Of a DNA stretch of 25,956 nt, positions 1-5,752 are shown piece after piece. Within the stretch, counting starts at the first letter, position 1, and each line of letters opens with the position of its first letter. Source of the stretch: a virus. The notes under the pieces are model-generated. The model saw only the letters and a program-made list of their open reading frames with translations. It did not search any database and was not told the DNA's origin. The position numbers and the translations under genes are program-made. The stretch covers positions 1 through 25,956 of the IMG/VR virus record IMGVR_UViG_3300030098_004715. One strand, given 5' to 3'.

Positions 1-207
1 TTTTCTAATTCTGATTTCTGCGTCTTTACTTGCTCCGCGCTCCCAAAGGAAATCTAATTTTACTGATTGAGGTTTTGACCCTTTAGGTCTAAAAAATAAC
101 AGTACTTTTCCTCTATGGTCTACAACTGACCAACCTTGACCAAGTTCTTTAATACCGCGTTGAAAGTATTCGGCCCAATCCCCAGACTTTCGCTTAAGTT
201 TTGGCAA
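1..207 (-). CDS. int: Phage integrase, N-terminal fragment (probable tyrosine recombinase)
   Basis: The gene runs off the left edge, so only the first 69 codons are seen. The protein begins with a basic stretch (PKLKRKSGDWAEYF) and contains GWSVVDHRGKVLLFFRPKG, a layout I recall from the N-terminal arm-binding domain of cyanobacterial and cyanophage tyrosine integrases. The catalytic R-H-R-Y part lies outside the window. I chose TTG at 207-205 as start because the in-frame stop is at 228-226 and no ATG occurs between; no convincing ribosome-binding site is visible. The integrase reading is supported mainly by context: the tRNA-like attachment core and paired GTAATCTAG repeats lie directly upstream, and one repeat pair touches the start of the gene, which would let the enzyme influence its own expression. 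Confidence 0.72.
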   Translation of the reverse strand, partial: MPKLKRKSGDWAEYFQRGIKELGQGWSVVDHRGKVLLFFRPKGSKPQSVKLDFLWERGASKDAEIRIRK

Positions 208-209
208 GT

Positions 210-229
210 GTAATCTAGCTGTAATCTAG
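210..229 (+). repeat. Arm-type integrase-site candidates, left pair
   Basis: Two copies of GTAATCTAG start at 210 and 221, an 11-bp spacing, or about one helical turn. The same pair recurs in the same orientation at 397-417, on the other side of the tRNA-derived core. Paired direct repeats flanking a core are what lambda-type integrases use as arm sites. Their position at the integrase start also fits autoregulation. Function is inferred from position and repetition. Confidence 0.65.
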
Positions 230-320
230 GGTAAGTATTGCCCACTATTAAACGATAGTCAATAGGAATATAGAGGCTAGTTATAGCTTGAAAAAGCAGT
301 CATAGCAGGGGTTGAGGTGT

Positions 321-367
321 TCGCTTTGGGAGCACTAGGTCGCAGGTTCGAATCCTGTCGCCCCGAT
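321..367 (+). other. attP: attP core: 3' part of tRNA-Pro(TGG)
   Basis: From the anticodon loop TTTGGGA (325-331, anticodon TGG) through the T-arm (GCAGG, loop TTCGAAT, CCTGT) to the acceptor 3' strand CGCCCCGA, this matches the 3' half of a bacterial proline tRNA. The 5' half is absent: no CGGGGCG, D-arm or matching 5' anticodon stem lies upstream. It is therefore a tRNA fragment, as in phages that integrate into tRNA genes and restore the gene's 3' end. GTAATCTAG repeat pairs sit 92 bp to the left and 30 bp to the right. Both arms around one core indicate attP rather than attL or attR. The exact crossover segment cannot be set without the host attB. Confidence 0.78.
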
Positions 368-396
368 TGGGTTTTCAAGGAATGGGTTTTTCACGT

Positions 397-417
397 GTAA
401 TCTAGGCGTAATCTAGG
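397..417 (+). repeat. Arm-type integrase-site candidates, right pair
   Basis: Two copies of GTAATCTAGG start at 397 and 408, again 11 bp apart and in the same orientation as the left pair at 210-229. They lie between the tRNA-Pro-derived core and the end of the leftward early operon. The interval 368-433 holds no gene that I can support. Confidence 0.65.
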
Positions 418-433
418 GACATAGGAAAGACTG

Positions 434-655
434 CTAAAACGGTAATTTGTTAACGTCTGGGGCTGATGGATTAGGTGCATTTTGCTCTAAAGGTTCAACT
501 AAAAGGTTGTAATCAGGCTGAGTGTCCTTTTCCTTGAAAGTGTTTTTAAAGATTGTGTACTTTTTACCGTTGCTACTACCTGATAGATAGGTTTCACCAT
601 TTTTAGTTTCATTCTTCCAAAGGCCGGAAAGTTTGATTTGGTTTTCTCTAGGCAT
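434..655 (-). CDS. Small protein with SSB-like C-terminal tip
   Basis: A 73-aa protein, last gene of the leftward early operon. Its core (KLSGLWKNETKNG..YLSG, then KYTIFKNTFKE and QPDYNLLVEP) is a compact, probably all-beta pattern resembling small DUF736-like proteins I recall from cyanobacteria and phages. The tail is Pro/Asn-rich and ends DVNKLPF, like the D-x-x-x-PF tip by which SSB recruits partners. Together with a Rad52-type protein in the same operon this suggests a role in single-strand DNA handling, but that is inference. The start ATG (655-653) overlaps the 3' end of the 85-aa gene. A 7-codon stub with the same first seven residues lies upstream at 926-952. Confidence 0.7.
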   Translation of the reverse strand: MPRENQIKLSGLWKNETKNGETYLSGSSNGKKYTIFKNTFKEKDTQPDYNLLVEPLEQNAPNPSAPDVNKLPF

Positions 656-905
656 TGTGTTGAAGCTCCTTTTCGATTTGGATAATTAGTGGGTGTGTTG
701 AAATCAGGTAATAAATACCTGATGACCAAGACCAACCATTTCTGTGAAACAATTTAAATGCGCTTTCATAAATAATTCGATCAAGCTTAGAAGTAACCCG
801 AAAGCGATTTTTCCATTGTTCTACAGTGCAATAATCAGGTCGTTCATCTAGGTCAGAAAAACGATTTTTCCATATTCTTTCTAATTCTTTATCGCTTAAG
901 GGCAT
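648..905 (-). CDS. Hypothetical protein, tandem paralogue of the 945-1187 gene
   Basis: An 85-aa protein of unknown function. Aligned with the 80-aa product just upstream it shares DERP...WKNR.R...KL...Y, then RNGWS.SSG, then LI.THP.I and a final NA, so the two genes arose by duplication. The conserved RNGWS-SSG block and the mixed basic and aromatic composition suggest a small helical, perhaps nucleic-acid-binding domain, but no known motif is clear. No strong Shine-Dalgarno site precedes ATG 905-903; translation may depend on the upstream 7-codon reading frame and the operon mRNA. Its stop TAG lies inside the first codons of the 73-aa gene, the same arrangement as at the other copy. Confidence 0.7.
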   Translation of the reverse strand: MPLSDKELERIWKNRFSDLDERPDYCTVEQWKNRFRVTSKLDRIIYESAFKLFHRNGWSWSSGIYYLISTHPLIIQIEKELQHNA

Positions 906-925
906 TGATACTATTTAAAGGCAGA

Positions 926-952
926 TTAAATAATTTGGTTTTCTCTAGGCAT
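926..952 (-). pseudogene. 7-codon remnant of the 73-aa gene
   Basis: On the minus strand the reading frame ATG...TAA encodes only MPRENQII. The first seven residues equal the start of the 73-aa protein at 434-655. At the DNA level a near-identical block (TTGGTTTTCTCTAGGCATTG) occurs at 637-656 and again at 934-953. The stub overlaps the stop of the 80-aa gene exactly as the intact gene overlaps the stop of the 85-aa gene. It marks the edge of a tandem duplication of a two-gene unit in which the second gene of the first copy was lost. Confidence 0.8.
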
Positions 953-1187
953 TGTTTTTAAACTCCTTGTTGATTTCGGGGTGAGTGGCTATTAGGGCAT
1001 TAGCCCCAGATGAAAAAGACCATCCATTTCGAGTGCAATATTTATAAAAGTCTTGATAATTGATAGGGGTTAATTTTGCACTGATGCGATGACGATTTTT
1101 CCAATCGTTTGTATTGACCTCTGGGGGGCGTTCATCTAATCCAGCGTAAGGATTCTTTTTTAATTGTTGGCGTTCTTGTTCAGTCAT
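945..1187 (-). CDS. Hypothetical protein, tandem paralogue of the 648-905 gene
   Basis: An 80-aa protein of unknown function and sister copy of the 85-aa product downstream (shared DERP, WKNR, KL..I.Y, RNGWS.SSG and LI.THP elements). The copies have diverged to roughly 40 percent identity, so the duplication is old or selected for difference. The start overlaps the end of the Rad52-like gene in an ATGA arrangement (1187-1184), with GAGG upstream as a plausible ribosome site, indicating translational coupling. Location in a recombination operon suggests an accessory to annealing or repair; nothing in the sequence proves it. Confidence 0.72.
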   Translation of the reverse strand: MTEQERQQLKKNPYAGLDERPPEVNTNDWKNRHRISAKLTPINYQDFYKYCTRNGWSFSSGANALIATHPEINKEFKNNA

Positions 1188-1906
1188 TTTCTATACGGCC
1201 TCAAGTAATCGTCGATAATGACCTTGTGCCTTTTTTCCTGAATATGTTCGCTAAATCGACCTGCGCCATTTATAGGGAAATTTTTACGACAATACGCTTC
1301 AAGATTTAAAAAAGTCTTTTGATCCTTTTCATTTTCTGATTCGGCTAATCTTGAAAGTCGATTGATCAACATTTCCCTTTCTTTCTTAGATAAAGCTTCG
1401 GGTATTTCATCAGAGTTTAACGGCTGTTCCTTCTTCTGCTTAGGCGTATCGCTTGCATCTAAATCGTTATTAACAGGGGGTGTTGTTTTTTGCCAATTCT
1501 TTTCTTTGTCATAAAGAGATAAACCGAATTGATCACCAAACTGCATTAAAGCGCGTTTACGTGCGTCTGATTCGGCTTCTTTAACGGCTGATTCGTGTTT
1601 GTCCCCTGTTGGTACTCTTTCACCTCTTCCATGCCCTGCGCCTATTCCCTCCTTAACAATTCCGTTAACGATTACCCTAACTTTTGCAATGTAGGTGACA
1701 CAAAAGTTGTCAGCGTGTACCAAGTCCATCTTTAAAGTTTCTGACGACCAATCGTAATCAAAGATTCTGTTGGCTTCTCTTATTACGTGCCAACTTTCAA
1801 TGTAGGCAAGTTTTAAGGACTTTCTCTTATCAGCCCAACGTTCAGAAACGTTTCTTTTATCAATCGGTTGATTTAATGCACTTATTTGTTTGTCTGTAAA
1901 TGACAT
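1184..1906 (-). CDS. Rad52-type single-strand annealing protein
   Basis: A 240-aa protein of the Rad52/Rad22 superfamily of phage recombinases, which coat single-stranded DNA and anneal complementary strands. The conserved N-terminal core is visible: LKLAYIESWHVIREANRIFD (residues about 31-50), a beta-strand block with VRVIVNG (about 77-83), then the alanine-rich ESAVKEAESDARKRALMQFG and DQFGLSLYDK (about 104-134), the signature of the family. The C-terminal half is charged and probably disordered until a helical end. The start is ATG 1906-1904 with AGGAGGCC (1913-1920) at good spacing; it overlaps the 68-aa gene's stop. A rightward-encoded exonuclease (4491-5174) is a likely partner, as in Red-type systems, although the two lie in different operons. 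Confidence 0.9.
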   Translation of the reverse strand: MSFTDKQISALNQPIDKRNVSERWADKRKSLKLAYIESWHVIREANRIFDYDWSSETLKMDLVHADNFCVTYIAKVRVIVNGIVKEGIGAGHGRGERVPTGDKHESAVKEAESDARKRALMQFGDQFGLSLYDKEKNWQKTTPPVNNDLDASDTPKQKKEQPLNSDEIPEALSKKEREMLINRLSRLAESENEKDQKTFLNLEAYCRKNFPINGAGRFSEHIQEKRHKVIIDDYLRPYRK

Positions 1907-2112
1907 TAAGTAGGCCTCCTGATTACTTTTGCTGCTTGTTGCATCCCTTTATGCCATTCAGCAAAGGCCGCTTTCTTTTCTCCATCTAACTTATTGAAAT
2001 CAATATCAGTTGAAAAGACATTCATATTATGAACAGCGTTTTCAATAAAAGTTGCAGTAATTTCTTGCAGTGTTTCCGCTTGCGCGTAAATTGCTTTATT
2101 ACCTTGATCCAT
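1906..2112 (-). CDS. Hypothetical 68-aa protein, first gene of the leftward operon
   Basis: An acidic to neutral, mostly helical 68-residue protein with no recognised domain; visible are AETLQEITATFIENAVHN and, near the end, AFAEWHKGMQQAAKVI. It is the promoter-proximal gene of the leftward early operon and its TAA overlaps the Rad52 gene's ATG by one base, so the two are probably translated together. The promoter and operator at 2149-2180 lie about 35 bp upstream. Such small first genes of phage recombination operons are often regulators or nuclease inhibitors; I cannot tell which, if either, applies here. Confidence 0.62.
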   Translation of the reverse strand: MDQGNKAIYAQAETLQEITATFIENAVHNMNVFSTDIDFNKLDGEKKAAFAEWHKGMQQAAKVIRRPT

Positions 2113-2148
2113 TGGTCAAATAAGAGAAATAGAAATATAGATAAGCTA

Positions 2149-2180
2149 TTTTTAACTTATGCGAGCATATGGGTCAACCC
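2149..2180 (-). promoter_or_regulatory. Leftward early promoter with repressor operator
   Basis: Minus-strand reading: TTGACC (2177-2172), a 17-bp spacer, then TAAAAA (2154-2149) as a weak -10. The operator GGGTTGACCC (2180-2171) contains the -35 box. Transcription would start near 2142 and read the 68-aa and Rad52 genes. The operator is the same 10-mer as at 3003, 5519 and 7503; the -10 is the weakest part of this call. The rest of the 2113-2225 gap holds no gene. Confidence 0.5.
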
Positions 2181-2225
2181 TTAGTGATGCTTTCGTAAAG
2201 GTAAAAAAATACATACGTGAACATA

Positions 2226-2966
2226 TCAAATAAGTTGAGGCCATTTCATCTTTGATCCTTTTGTCCAAACATCAACAATAGGGGGCATTTTTTTGCCAGT
2301 CCACTCAGCTAAGGCATCAGAGATAACACAACTTCTACTTTTACCGTTTTTAGTGAATTGATTAATTTCTTCTACTGTCCAATCAGATTGACCCGCGCAA
2401 ACTGCTTGCAATCGTCGCTGTACTTTCTTATTTAAAATACTATCAATATGAGGTGTTAATGATTCCCACGCTTCTTTCTTAGACATCATTTCATCAGTAG
2501 CAAAACCTGAAAAAACGGAGCGGTCAAAATCAGAAATATTAACGCAGGTTTCTTGTGAGATTTTTATATTTTCAAGCTTATATTTTGGGTTTATATCGGC
2601 TTCCCCAGTAAAGAGAGCAAAAAATACATATCCATCAAGAATCGGTTCGTCGTCAGCATCGCAATATGGTTCGGCTTGTTTAAATTTGTCTTTTATTTCT
2701 TGCGTAAATTTGCCAACTTTAGAAACAGTTGGGGGGAATTTTTTAGTTGCAATAATTTTATTTAGATCACGTATTCTAAGAAATCCGGGTGACTTAAGTT
2801 CTAACTTTCCCTGTTCCAAATGACTACATTGGGAATTGAAAAATTTTATTTTAGCCGCTTCACAAAGTACATGTATATTTTGCTGTGAAAGATTCTGTTG
2901 CTCTCTCCAACGCCTGAACGATTCACCAAAGTCTGTTCTGCATTTATCCGGCTTAGAGGTCGGCAC
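2226..2966 (-). CDS. XRE-type HTH regulator, probable lysogeny repressor
   Basis: A 246-aa protein with an N-terminal helix-turn-helix of the XRE/Cro-CI class (residues about 13-70: FGESFRRWREQQNLSQQNIH, then CSHLEQGKLELKSPGFLRI). The larger C-terminal part is unfamiliar; I do not see the Ser-Lys peptidase (S24/LexA-like) domain that lets lambda CI cut itself, so induction may differ. Its position between divergent early operons is the classic place for a phage immunity repressor. The operator GGGTTGACCC lies inside its own candidate promoter (2993-3020), and matching sites are at four other promoters, the pattern expected of a master repressor with autoregulation. DNA specificity is inferred from this layout. 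Confidence 0.72.
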   Translation of the reverse strand: MPTSKPDKCRTDFGESFRRWREQQNLSQQNIHVLCEAAKIKFFNSQCSHLEQGKLELKSPGFLRIRDLNKIIATKKFPPTVSKVGKFTQEIKDKFKQAEPYCDADDEPILDGYVFFALFTGEADINPKYKLENIKISQETCVNISDFDRSVFSGFATDEMMSKKEAWESLTPHIDSILNKKVQRRLQAVCAGQSDWTVEEINQFTKNGKSRSCVISDALAEWTGKKMPPIVDVWTKGSKMKWPQLI

Positions 2967-2992
2967 GCGTTCTATGGGTAAGTATCATTAGT

Positions 2993-3020
2993 ACTATAAC
3001 GGGGGTTGACCCCTGAACAA
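2993..3020 (-). promoter_or_regulatory. Repressor promoter with operator in the spacer
   Basis: Minus-strand reading: TTGTTC (3020-3015), 16 bp, TATAGT (2998-2993). The whole spacer is filled by the extended operator GGGGTCAACCCC (3013-3002), the most symmetric copy in the window. The start of transcription would be near 2986, a leader of about 20 nt to the repressor ATG. A bound repressor would cover the promoter and limit its own synthesis. Nothing else is seen in 2967-3058. Confidence 0.6.
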
Positions 3021-3058
3021 GAGTCTTAACACAAGTATAAGATGTTACAACGTATTAA

Positions 3059-3208
3059 TTAACAGATGCCCTTCAATTCTTTGTTTTCCCTGCGTAGTCT
3101 TTCATTGTCCATCAATATCTCTGCCATCAATTCATAAGGATCAAGACAAGTGCGAACATCTTGCTTTAGTTCATTGAATCTTTTATCGGCCTCTGTGGAA
3201 TAGGTCAT
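3059..3208 (-). CDS. 49-aa coiled-coil protein in the immunity region
   Basis: The frame starts at ATG 3208-3206 and ends at TAA 3061-3059. It begins MTYSTEADKRFNELKQDV and ends with a strongly helical segment, ILMDNERLRRENKELKGI, with leucine-type heptad spacing (I, M, L, E, L), a short coiled coil or dimerisation zipper. A good promoter (TTGACG, 16 bp, TAATAT) lies at 3236-3263. It sits upstream of the repressor on the same strand, so it may be a small regulator or antirepressor; this is positional inference only. Natural codon use and a promoter at the correct distance support it as a real gene. Confidence 0.6.
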   Translation of the reverse strand: MTYSTEADKRFNELKQDVRTCLDPYELMAEILMDNERLRRENKELKGIC

Positions 3209-3235
3209 TGCGGCCTACTGCTTTGGGTCGGCTTA

Positions 3236-3263
3236 ATATTAACAAATAATAAGAATACGTCAA
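3236..3263 (-). promoter_or_regulatory. Promoter for the 49-aa gene
   Basis: Minus-strand reading: TTGACG (3263-3258), 16-bp spacer, TAATAT (3241-3236). It points leftward at the 49-aa gene, with a leader of about 20-25 nt. No GGGTTGACCC operator overlaps it, so it may stay active when the other early promoters are shut. In the same gap a rightward TTGACA at 3283-3288 could serve the 205-aa gene, but I find no convincing -10 at the correct distance. Confidence 0.5.
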
Positions 3264-3342
3264 ATTGATGATTTGCTACGTCTTGACACTAGATACAAAA
3301 TAAGTCATCTTTATTACGCACACGTAACACCACTGATAGCGT

Positions 3343-3960
3343 ATGGCTACGGAAATGATACGGGTTGATTCAGAAGTGATACAACAAGCACTCAAGAAAA
3401 AGCCCAACTACCTAACCAAGGCAGGCTATTTCAGCCTATTGATAGCTGAGTCTCTTGACAGCCCTATAACAATGAAGAGGCCTCCCGGCCGATATTCATA
3501 TTCTTCTAATTCAAGTTCTTTTGAAGGATTAGGAAGAGAGTATGAGAGAAACCATAAGGAAACTTTTCTTACACCCGTTTCTGAAAACTTCGTTTGCCAC
3601 GATCCTGAAAAGCACAAAGCATTTTTAAAAGAAACAAAAAAAACAGCAGCAAAAGATTCGCCAGCTTTTCAAATTTGGTGGGAAACCTATAACGCAGCTA
3701 TTAGCAAGACTTCTAACCAGTCCAAAGCAAAAGCACGAACAGCGTGGAAAGAAGCTTTAAAAACTCAAACAGCAGAAAACCTCATAGAAGCCGCTAAAAC
3801 AGCCGTAAAAGATCAAGCACGAAAGATTGGCAAGGACGAGTGGGTTGCACCCTTTCCTGACGCTCACAGATGGCTTAGAGACGAATGTTATACCGTATTC
3901 CTTGAACGTATTAAGCCTACGCAGGAAGAAAGGATCATTCCGGGGGTAACGGCGTTATGA
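3343..3960 (+). CDS. Probable replication-associated DNA-binding protein
   Basis: A 205-aa first gene of the rightward early operon. The N-terminus (MIRVDSEVIQQALKKKPNYL, then TKAGYFSLLIAESL) has a form I recall from small DNA-binding N-termini of picocyanobacterial plasmid and phage proteins. The middle is Ser-rich and variable. The C-terminal part reads WWETYNAAI..., SKAKARTAWKEAL, an alpha-helical stretch, then WVAPFPDAHRWLRDECY; a helical W/K/A-rich segment followed by a final P-x-x-x-WL motif is typical of the C-terminal domain of phage replication organisers and helicase-loader-type proteins. I infer a role in starting phage DNA replication; it could instead be a regulator. The stop overlaps the next start as ATGA (3957-3960). 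Confidence 0.6.
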   Translation: MATEMIRVDSEVIQQALKKKPNYLTKAGYFSLLIAESLDSPITMKRPPGRYSYSSNSSSFEGLGREYERNHKETFLTPVSENFVCHDPEKHKAFLKETKKTAAKDSPAFQIWWETYNAAISKTSNQSKAKARTAWKEALKTQTAENLIEAAKTAVKDQARKIGKDEWVAPFPDAHRWLRDECYTVFLERIKPTQEERIIPGVTAL

Positions 3961-4301
3961 ATTATTCAAAGCTTTATGACCCTGAAAAGGCTGGAAATTA
4001 TGTTTGGCCGATGACTGCTAAAAACGCAAAACCCGGACAACAAACCACATATCAATTAACGCTCGAACCATCCCCGAAAATGTGGGAAGAAAGGGGCTAT
4101 GTCATGGCCGGAAATTATCAATTAGGAATGTATAGAAAAGAAGATGGAGTTTATATGACATTTTGCCCCGGTGTAGAAGGACTACGCCCCGGAAAATATA
4201 TCCCTATCTTATCTAAAGAACAAATTAACGAGGCAAAAAGTAATTACGAAAGGGATAAAACTTACGCGAAATACGGAACAACATTTGAGGCTGTTATATG
4301 A
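3957..4301 (+). CDS. Hypothetical 114-aa early protein
   Basis: I do not recognise the family. The protein is soluble, with many Tyr, Pro and Gly residues (YVWPMTAKNAKPGQQTTYQL, then YQLGMYRKEDGVYMTFCPG, GLRPGKYIPILSKEQI) and looks like a small beta-rich domain followed by a helix. Both ends are coupled to neighbours by ATGA overlaps (3957-3960 and 4298-4301), so it is a firm member of the early operon beside replication and recombination genes. No catalytic motif, signal peptide or membrane segment is visible. Confidence 0.68.
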   Translation: MNYSKLYDPEKAGNYVWPMTAKNAKPGQQTTYQLTLEPSPKMWEERGYVMAGNYQLGMYRKEDGVYMTFCPGVEGLRPGKYIPILSKEQINEAKSNYERDKTYAKYGTTFEAVI

Positions 4302-4645
4302 CATCTGGACTCTATAGAGTTGGGACACCAGAGAAAGCAAGAAAAATATTATCTAAGTTATTAAAAGATGGAAAAATTACCATTGAAGATTTAGATCAAG
4401 AATCACCTGGCGCTGCATATGTAAGAGAAATAGCAGATAAATATTACCCAGAAATAAAACTAAAACCTCACGTAAATTTGTTAAGAACTAATGAACCTGT
4501 ACAAGAAATTAAAGTATCAGAAGAACGAGACTTTTCGCCTACCCCCAGATCCGAACCTTCTGTTTCGAGAGAAAGATCACCGTTACTTTTGCAAGATTCA
4601 CAAGAGGATCGCGCCTTGGTCAATATCAACGATTTGCCGTGGTAG
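4298..4645 (+). CDS. Hypothetical 115-aa protein overlapping the exonuclease gene
   Basis: The N-terminal 65 residues form a helical domain (TPEKARKILSKLLKDGKITI, EDLDQESPGAAYVREIADKY). The last 51 codons, from about 4491, are read in another frame as the start of the exonuclease. In that dual-coded part the protein is polar, Ser/Pro/Glu-rich and probably disordered, ending NINDLPW, which resembles the SSB-type C-terminal tip (compare DVNKLPF on the 73-aa protein). A disordered tail with a docking tip would tolerate overprinting. It could recruit the exonuclease or bind single-stranded DNA partners; this is inference. The start is coupled to the upstream gene by ATGA. Confidence 0.62.
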   Translation: MTSGLYRVGTPEKARKILSKLLKDGKITIEDLDQESPGAAYVREIADKYYPEIKLKPHVNLLRTNEPVQEIKVSEERDFSPTPRSEPSVSRERSPLLLQDSQEDRALVNINDLPW

Positions 4646-5174
4646 TTCTTCTTTGTGGGAGGGCAAAACAGCAGCGATGGAAAGAGGCGATATTATTCAC
4701 CTTTGTTGGAATCGGTTTTTAGAAACAGGACACCCCGGAAATTCAGGCGCTTATTCTGATTGGGTTTCGATCTTAATTGATGACCCTTTATGGAAAAAGC
4801 TAAAACCTATTGCGCTTGAGCATGAACTCATAGAACGCACGTTTTTTATTGCCGGTAAATTAGACGGCCTTTTCTATAACAGCGAAACAGAAGAAATTAT
4901 TCTGATTGATCTAAAAACATTTGAACAGGTCAAAGACGATAAAGGGGAATGGTCAAGATACAAAAAGGGAAGACATAGAAAACAGCTAGGCGGGTATGTG
5001 GATTTAATTCATATCAATTACCCGGATGTATCAGTTGACAAATGTATGGTTGTTCATTCGAGCCAAAGGGGTGTTTTTTATGAAACTTACCCAGATGTTG
5101 AACGTTGTAGAGCTGAGTATCAATTAGCCCGTTCAGCCTTTATCGACAAACAAAGAAAATCACACCCTTTTTAA
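4491..5174 (+). CDS. Cas4/RecB-like PD-(D/E)XK exonuclease
   Basis: A 227-aa nuclease of the type that resects DNA ends for phage recombination. In order: LLFREKDHRYF (about 24-34), the usual strand before a P-x-S-[IV] turn (APWSIST, about 41-47); MERGDIIHLCW (about 63-73) with the motif-I His; AGKLDGLF (about 121-128, the catalytic Asp); IILIDLKTF (about 136-144, the D-x-K metal-binding motif); and the conserved Q-L-GGYVDLI helix (about 165-173). All core residues are present, so it should be active. The start inside the upstream gene is chosen because the conserved FREKDHRY strand is encoded within the 155-nt overlap. Likely partner of the Rad52-type protein. Confidence 0.85.
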   Translation: MNLYKKLKYQKNETFRLPPDPNLLFREKDHRYFCKIHKRIAPWSISTICRGSSSLWEGKTAAMERGDIIHLCWNRFLETGHPGNSGAYSDWVSILIDDPLWKKLKPIALEHELIERTFFIAGKLDGLFYNSETEEIILIDLKTFEQVKDDKGEWSRYKKGRHRKQLGGYVDLIHINYPDVSVDKCMVVHSSQRGVFYETYPDVERCRAEYQLARSAFIDKQRKSHPF

Positions 5175-5175
5175 A

Positions 5176-5508
5176 ATGAACCAAATTTCTTTATTCGATC
5201 AAACTGCCCCACATAACAGAACAGAAACTTCTATTGAGGCAGCTATTGAAATTCAAGAGCATATAGGCCCATTACAAGAATTGGTATTAAATGCCATAAA
5301 TAAATCAAGTAATGGAATGACAAGGGATGAACTATCGCTTGAACTTAAAATCCCAACTGCCACAATTTGCGGGCGCTGTAATGAGCTTGTAAAGATGGGA
5401 AAAATTAGCCCTATGTTCAAATTAAACAAAAAAATAAAAAGAGCTACAAAGTCAGGTCGAAAGGCTGAGGTTTTATTCTCTTGCCTTAATACGCATGAGC
5501 AGGCTTGA
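5176..5508 (+). CDS. Winged-helix DNA-binding protein
   Basis: A 110-aa protein with a central winged helix-turn-helix (residues about 33-85): LQELVLNAI, then NGMTRDELSLELKIPTATIC, a recognition-type helix, GRCNELVKMGKI, and a basic wing (KLNKKIKRATKSGRKAEVLF). This MarR-like fold of small early proteins is frequent beside nucleases in phage operons. Likely a regulator or DNA-end accessory protein. It starts one base after the exonuclease stop. Its 3' end overlaps the -35 box of the repressible promoter at 5505-5533, so the next unit can be fired separately from the operon. Confidence 0.72.
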   Translation: MNQISLFDQTAPHNRTETSIEAAIEIQEHIGPLQELVLNAINKSSNGMTRDELSLELKIPTATICGRCNELVKMGKISPMFKLNKKIKRATKSGRKAEVLFSCLNTHEQA

Positions 5509-5533
5509 CAAGAGACAAGGGTCAACCCATTAT
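5505..5533 (+). promoter_or_regulatory. Rightward promoter with repressor operator
   Basis: TTGACA (5505-5510), 17 bp, CATTAT (5528-5533). Operator GGGTCAACCC (5519-5528) fills the right part of the spacer and touches the -10. Transcription would begin near 5540, about 17 nt before ATG 5557. The operator is identical to those at 2171 and 7503. This promoter lies inside the end of the winged-helix gene. Confidence 0.65.
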
Positions 5534-5556
5534 GAAAACAATGAAACTAAAAAAAT

Positions 5557-5752
5557 GTACGAACTCCAGAAAACCATTTGCCTTTTGGTATTATCTGCGC
5601 CTTTGCTTTATGGCGTTAATCATTTGGCCCATCGTGTTAATACTTACGATCATCCGACGATTTTTACTATTAGTTCAAACGCTACGCCTGAGCAGGCCTA
5701 TGGTAAGGGAACCTATCAGAACTATCAGGTTAGAAGCTATGGAAGATTTTGA
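5557..5752 (+). CDS. Small membrane or exported protein (64 aa), frame uncertain
   Basis: Reading from ATG 5557 the product is about 64 aa: a hydrophobic N-terminus (LQKTICLLVLSAPLLYGV) resembling a signal anchor, then a polar Tyr/Asn/Thr-rich domain ending RSYGRF. Two frames are open here. The alternative (from 5532 to 5924) would give one longer, Arg-rich membrane protein. I prefer this frame because its codons more often follow the purine-N-pyrimidine pattern of real genes, and because the start lies just downstream of the inferred transcription start, while ATG 5532 would lie upstream of it. No Shine-Dalgarno site is visible. Role unknown; expression should be blocked by the repressor. 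Confidence 0.45.

Noticed and set aside
40-50. Inverted copy of CTTTGGGAG from the att core inside the integrase gene
   Set aside because: Only about nine bases match and they lie in coding DNA; a chance match is likely.
295-367. A complete tRNA-Pro gene
   Set aside because: Only the 3' half from the anticodon loop on is present; the acceptor 5' strand, D-arm and 5' anticodon stem are missing, so it is an attachment-site fragment.
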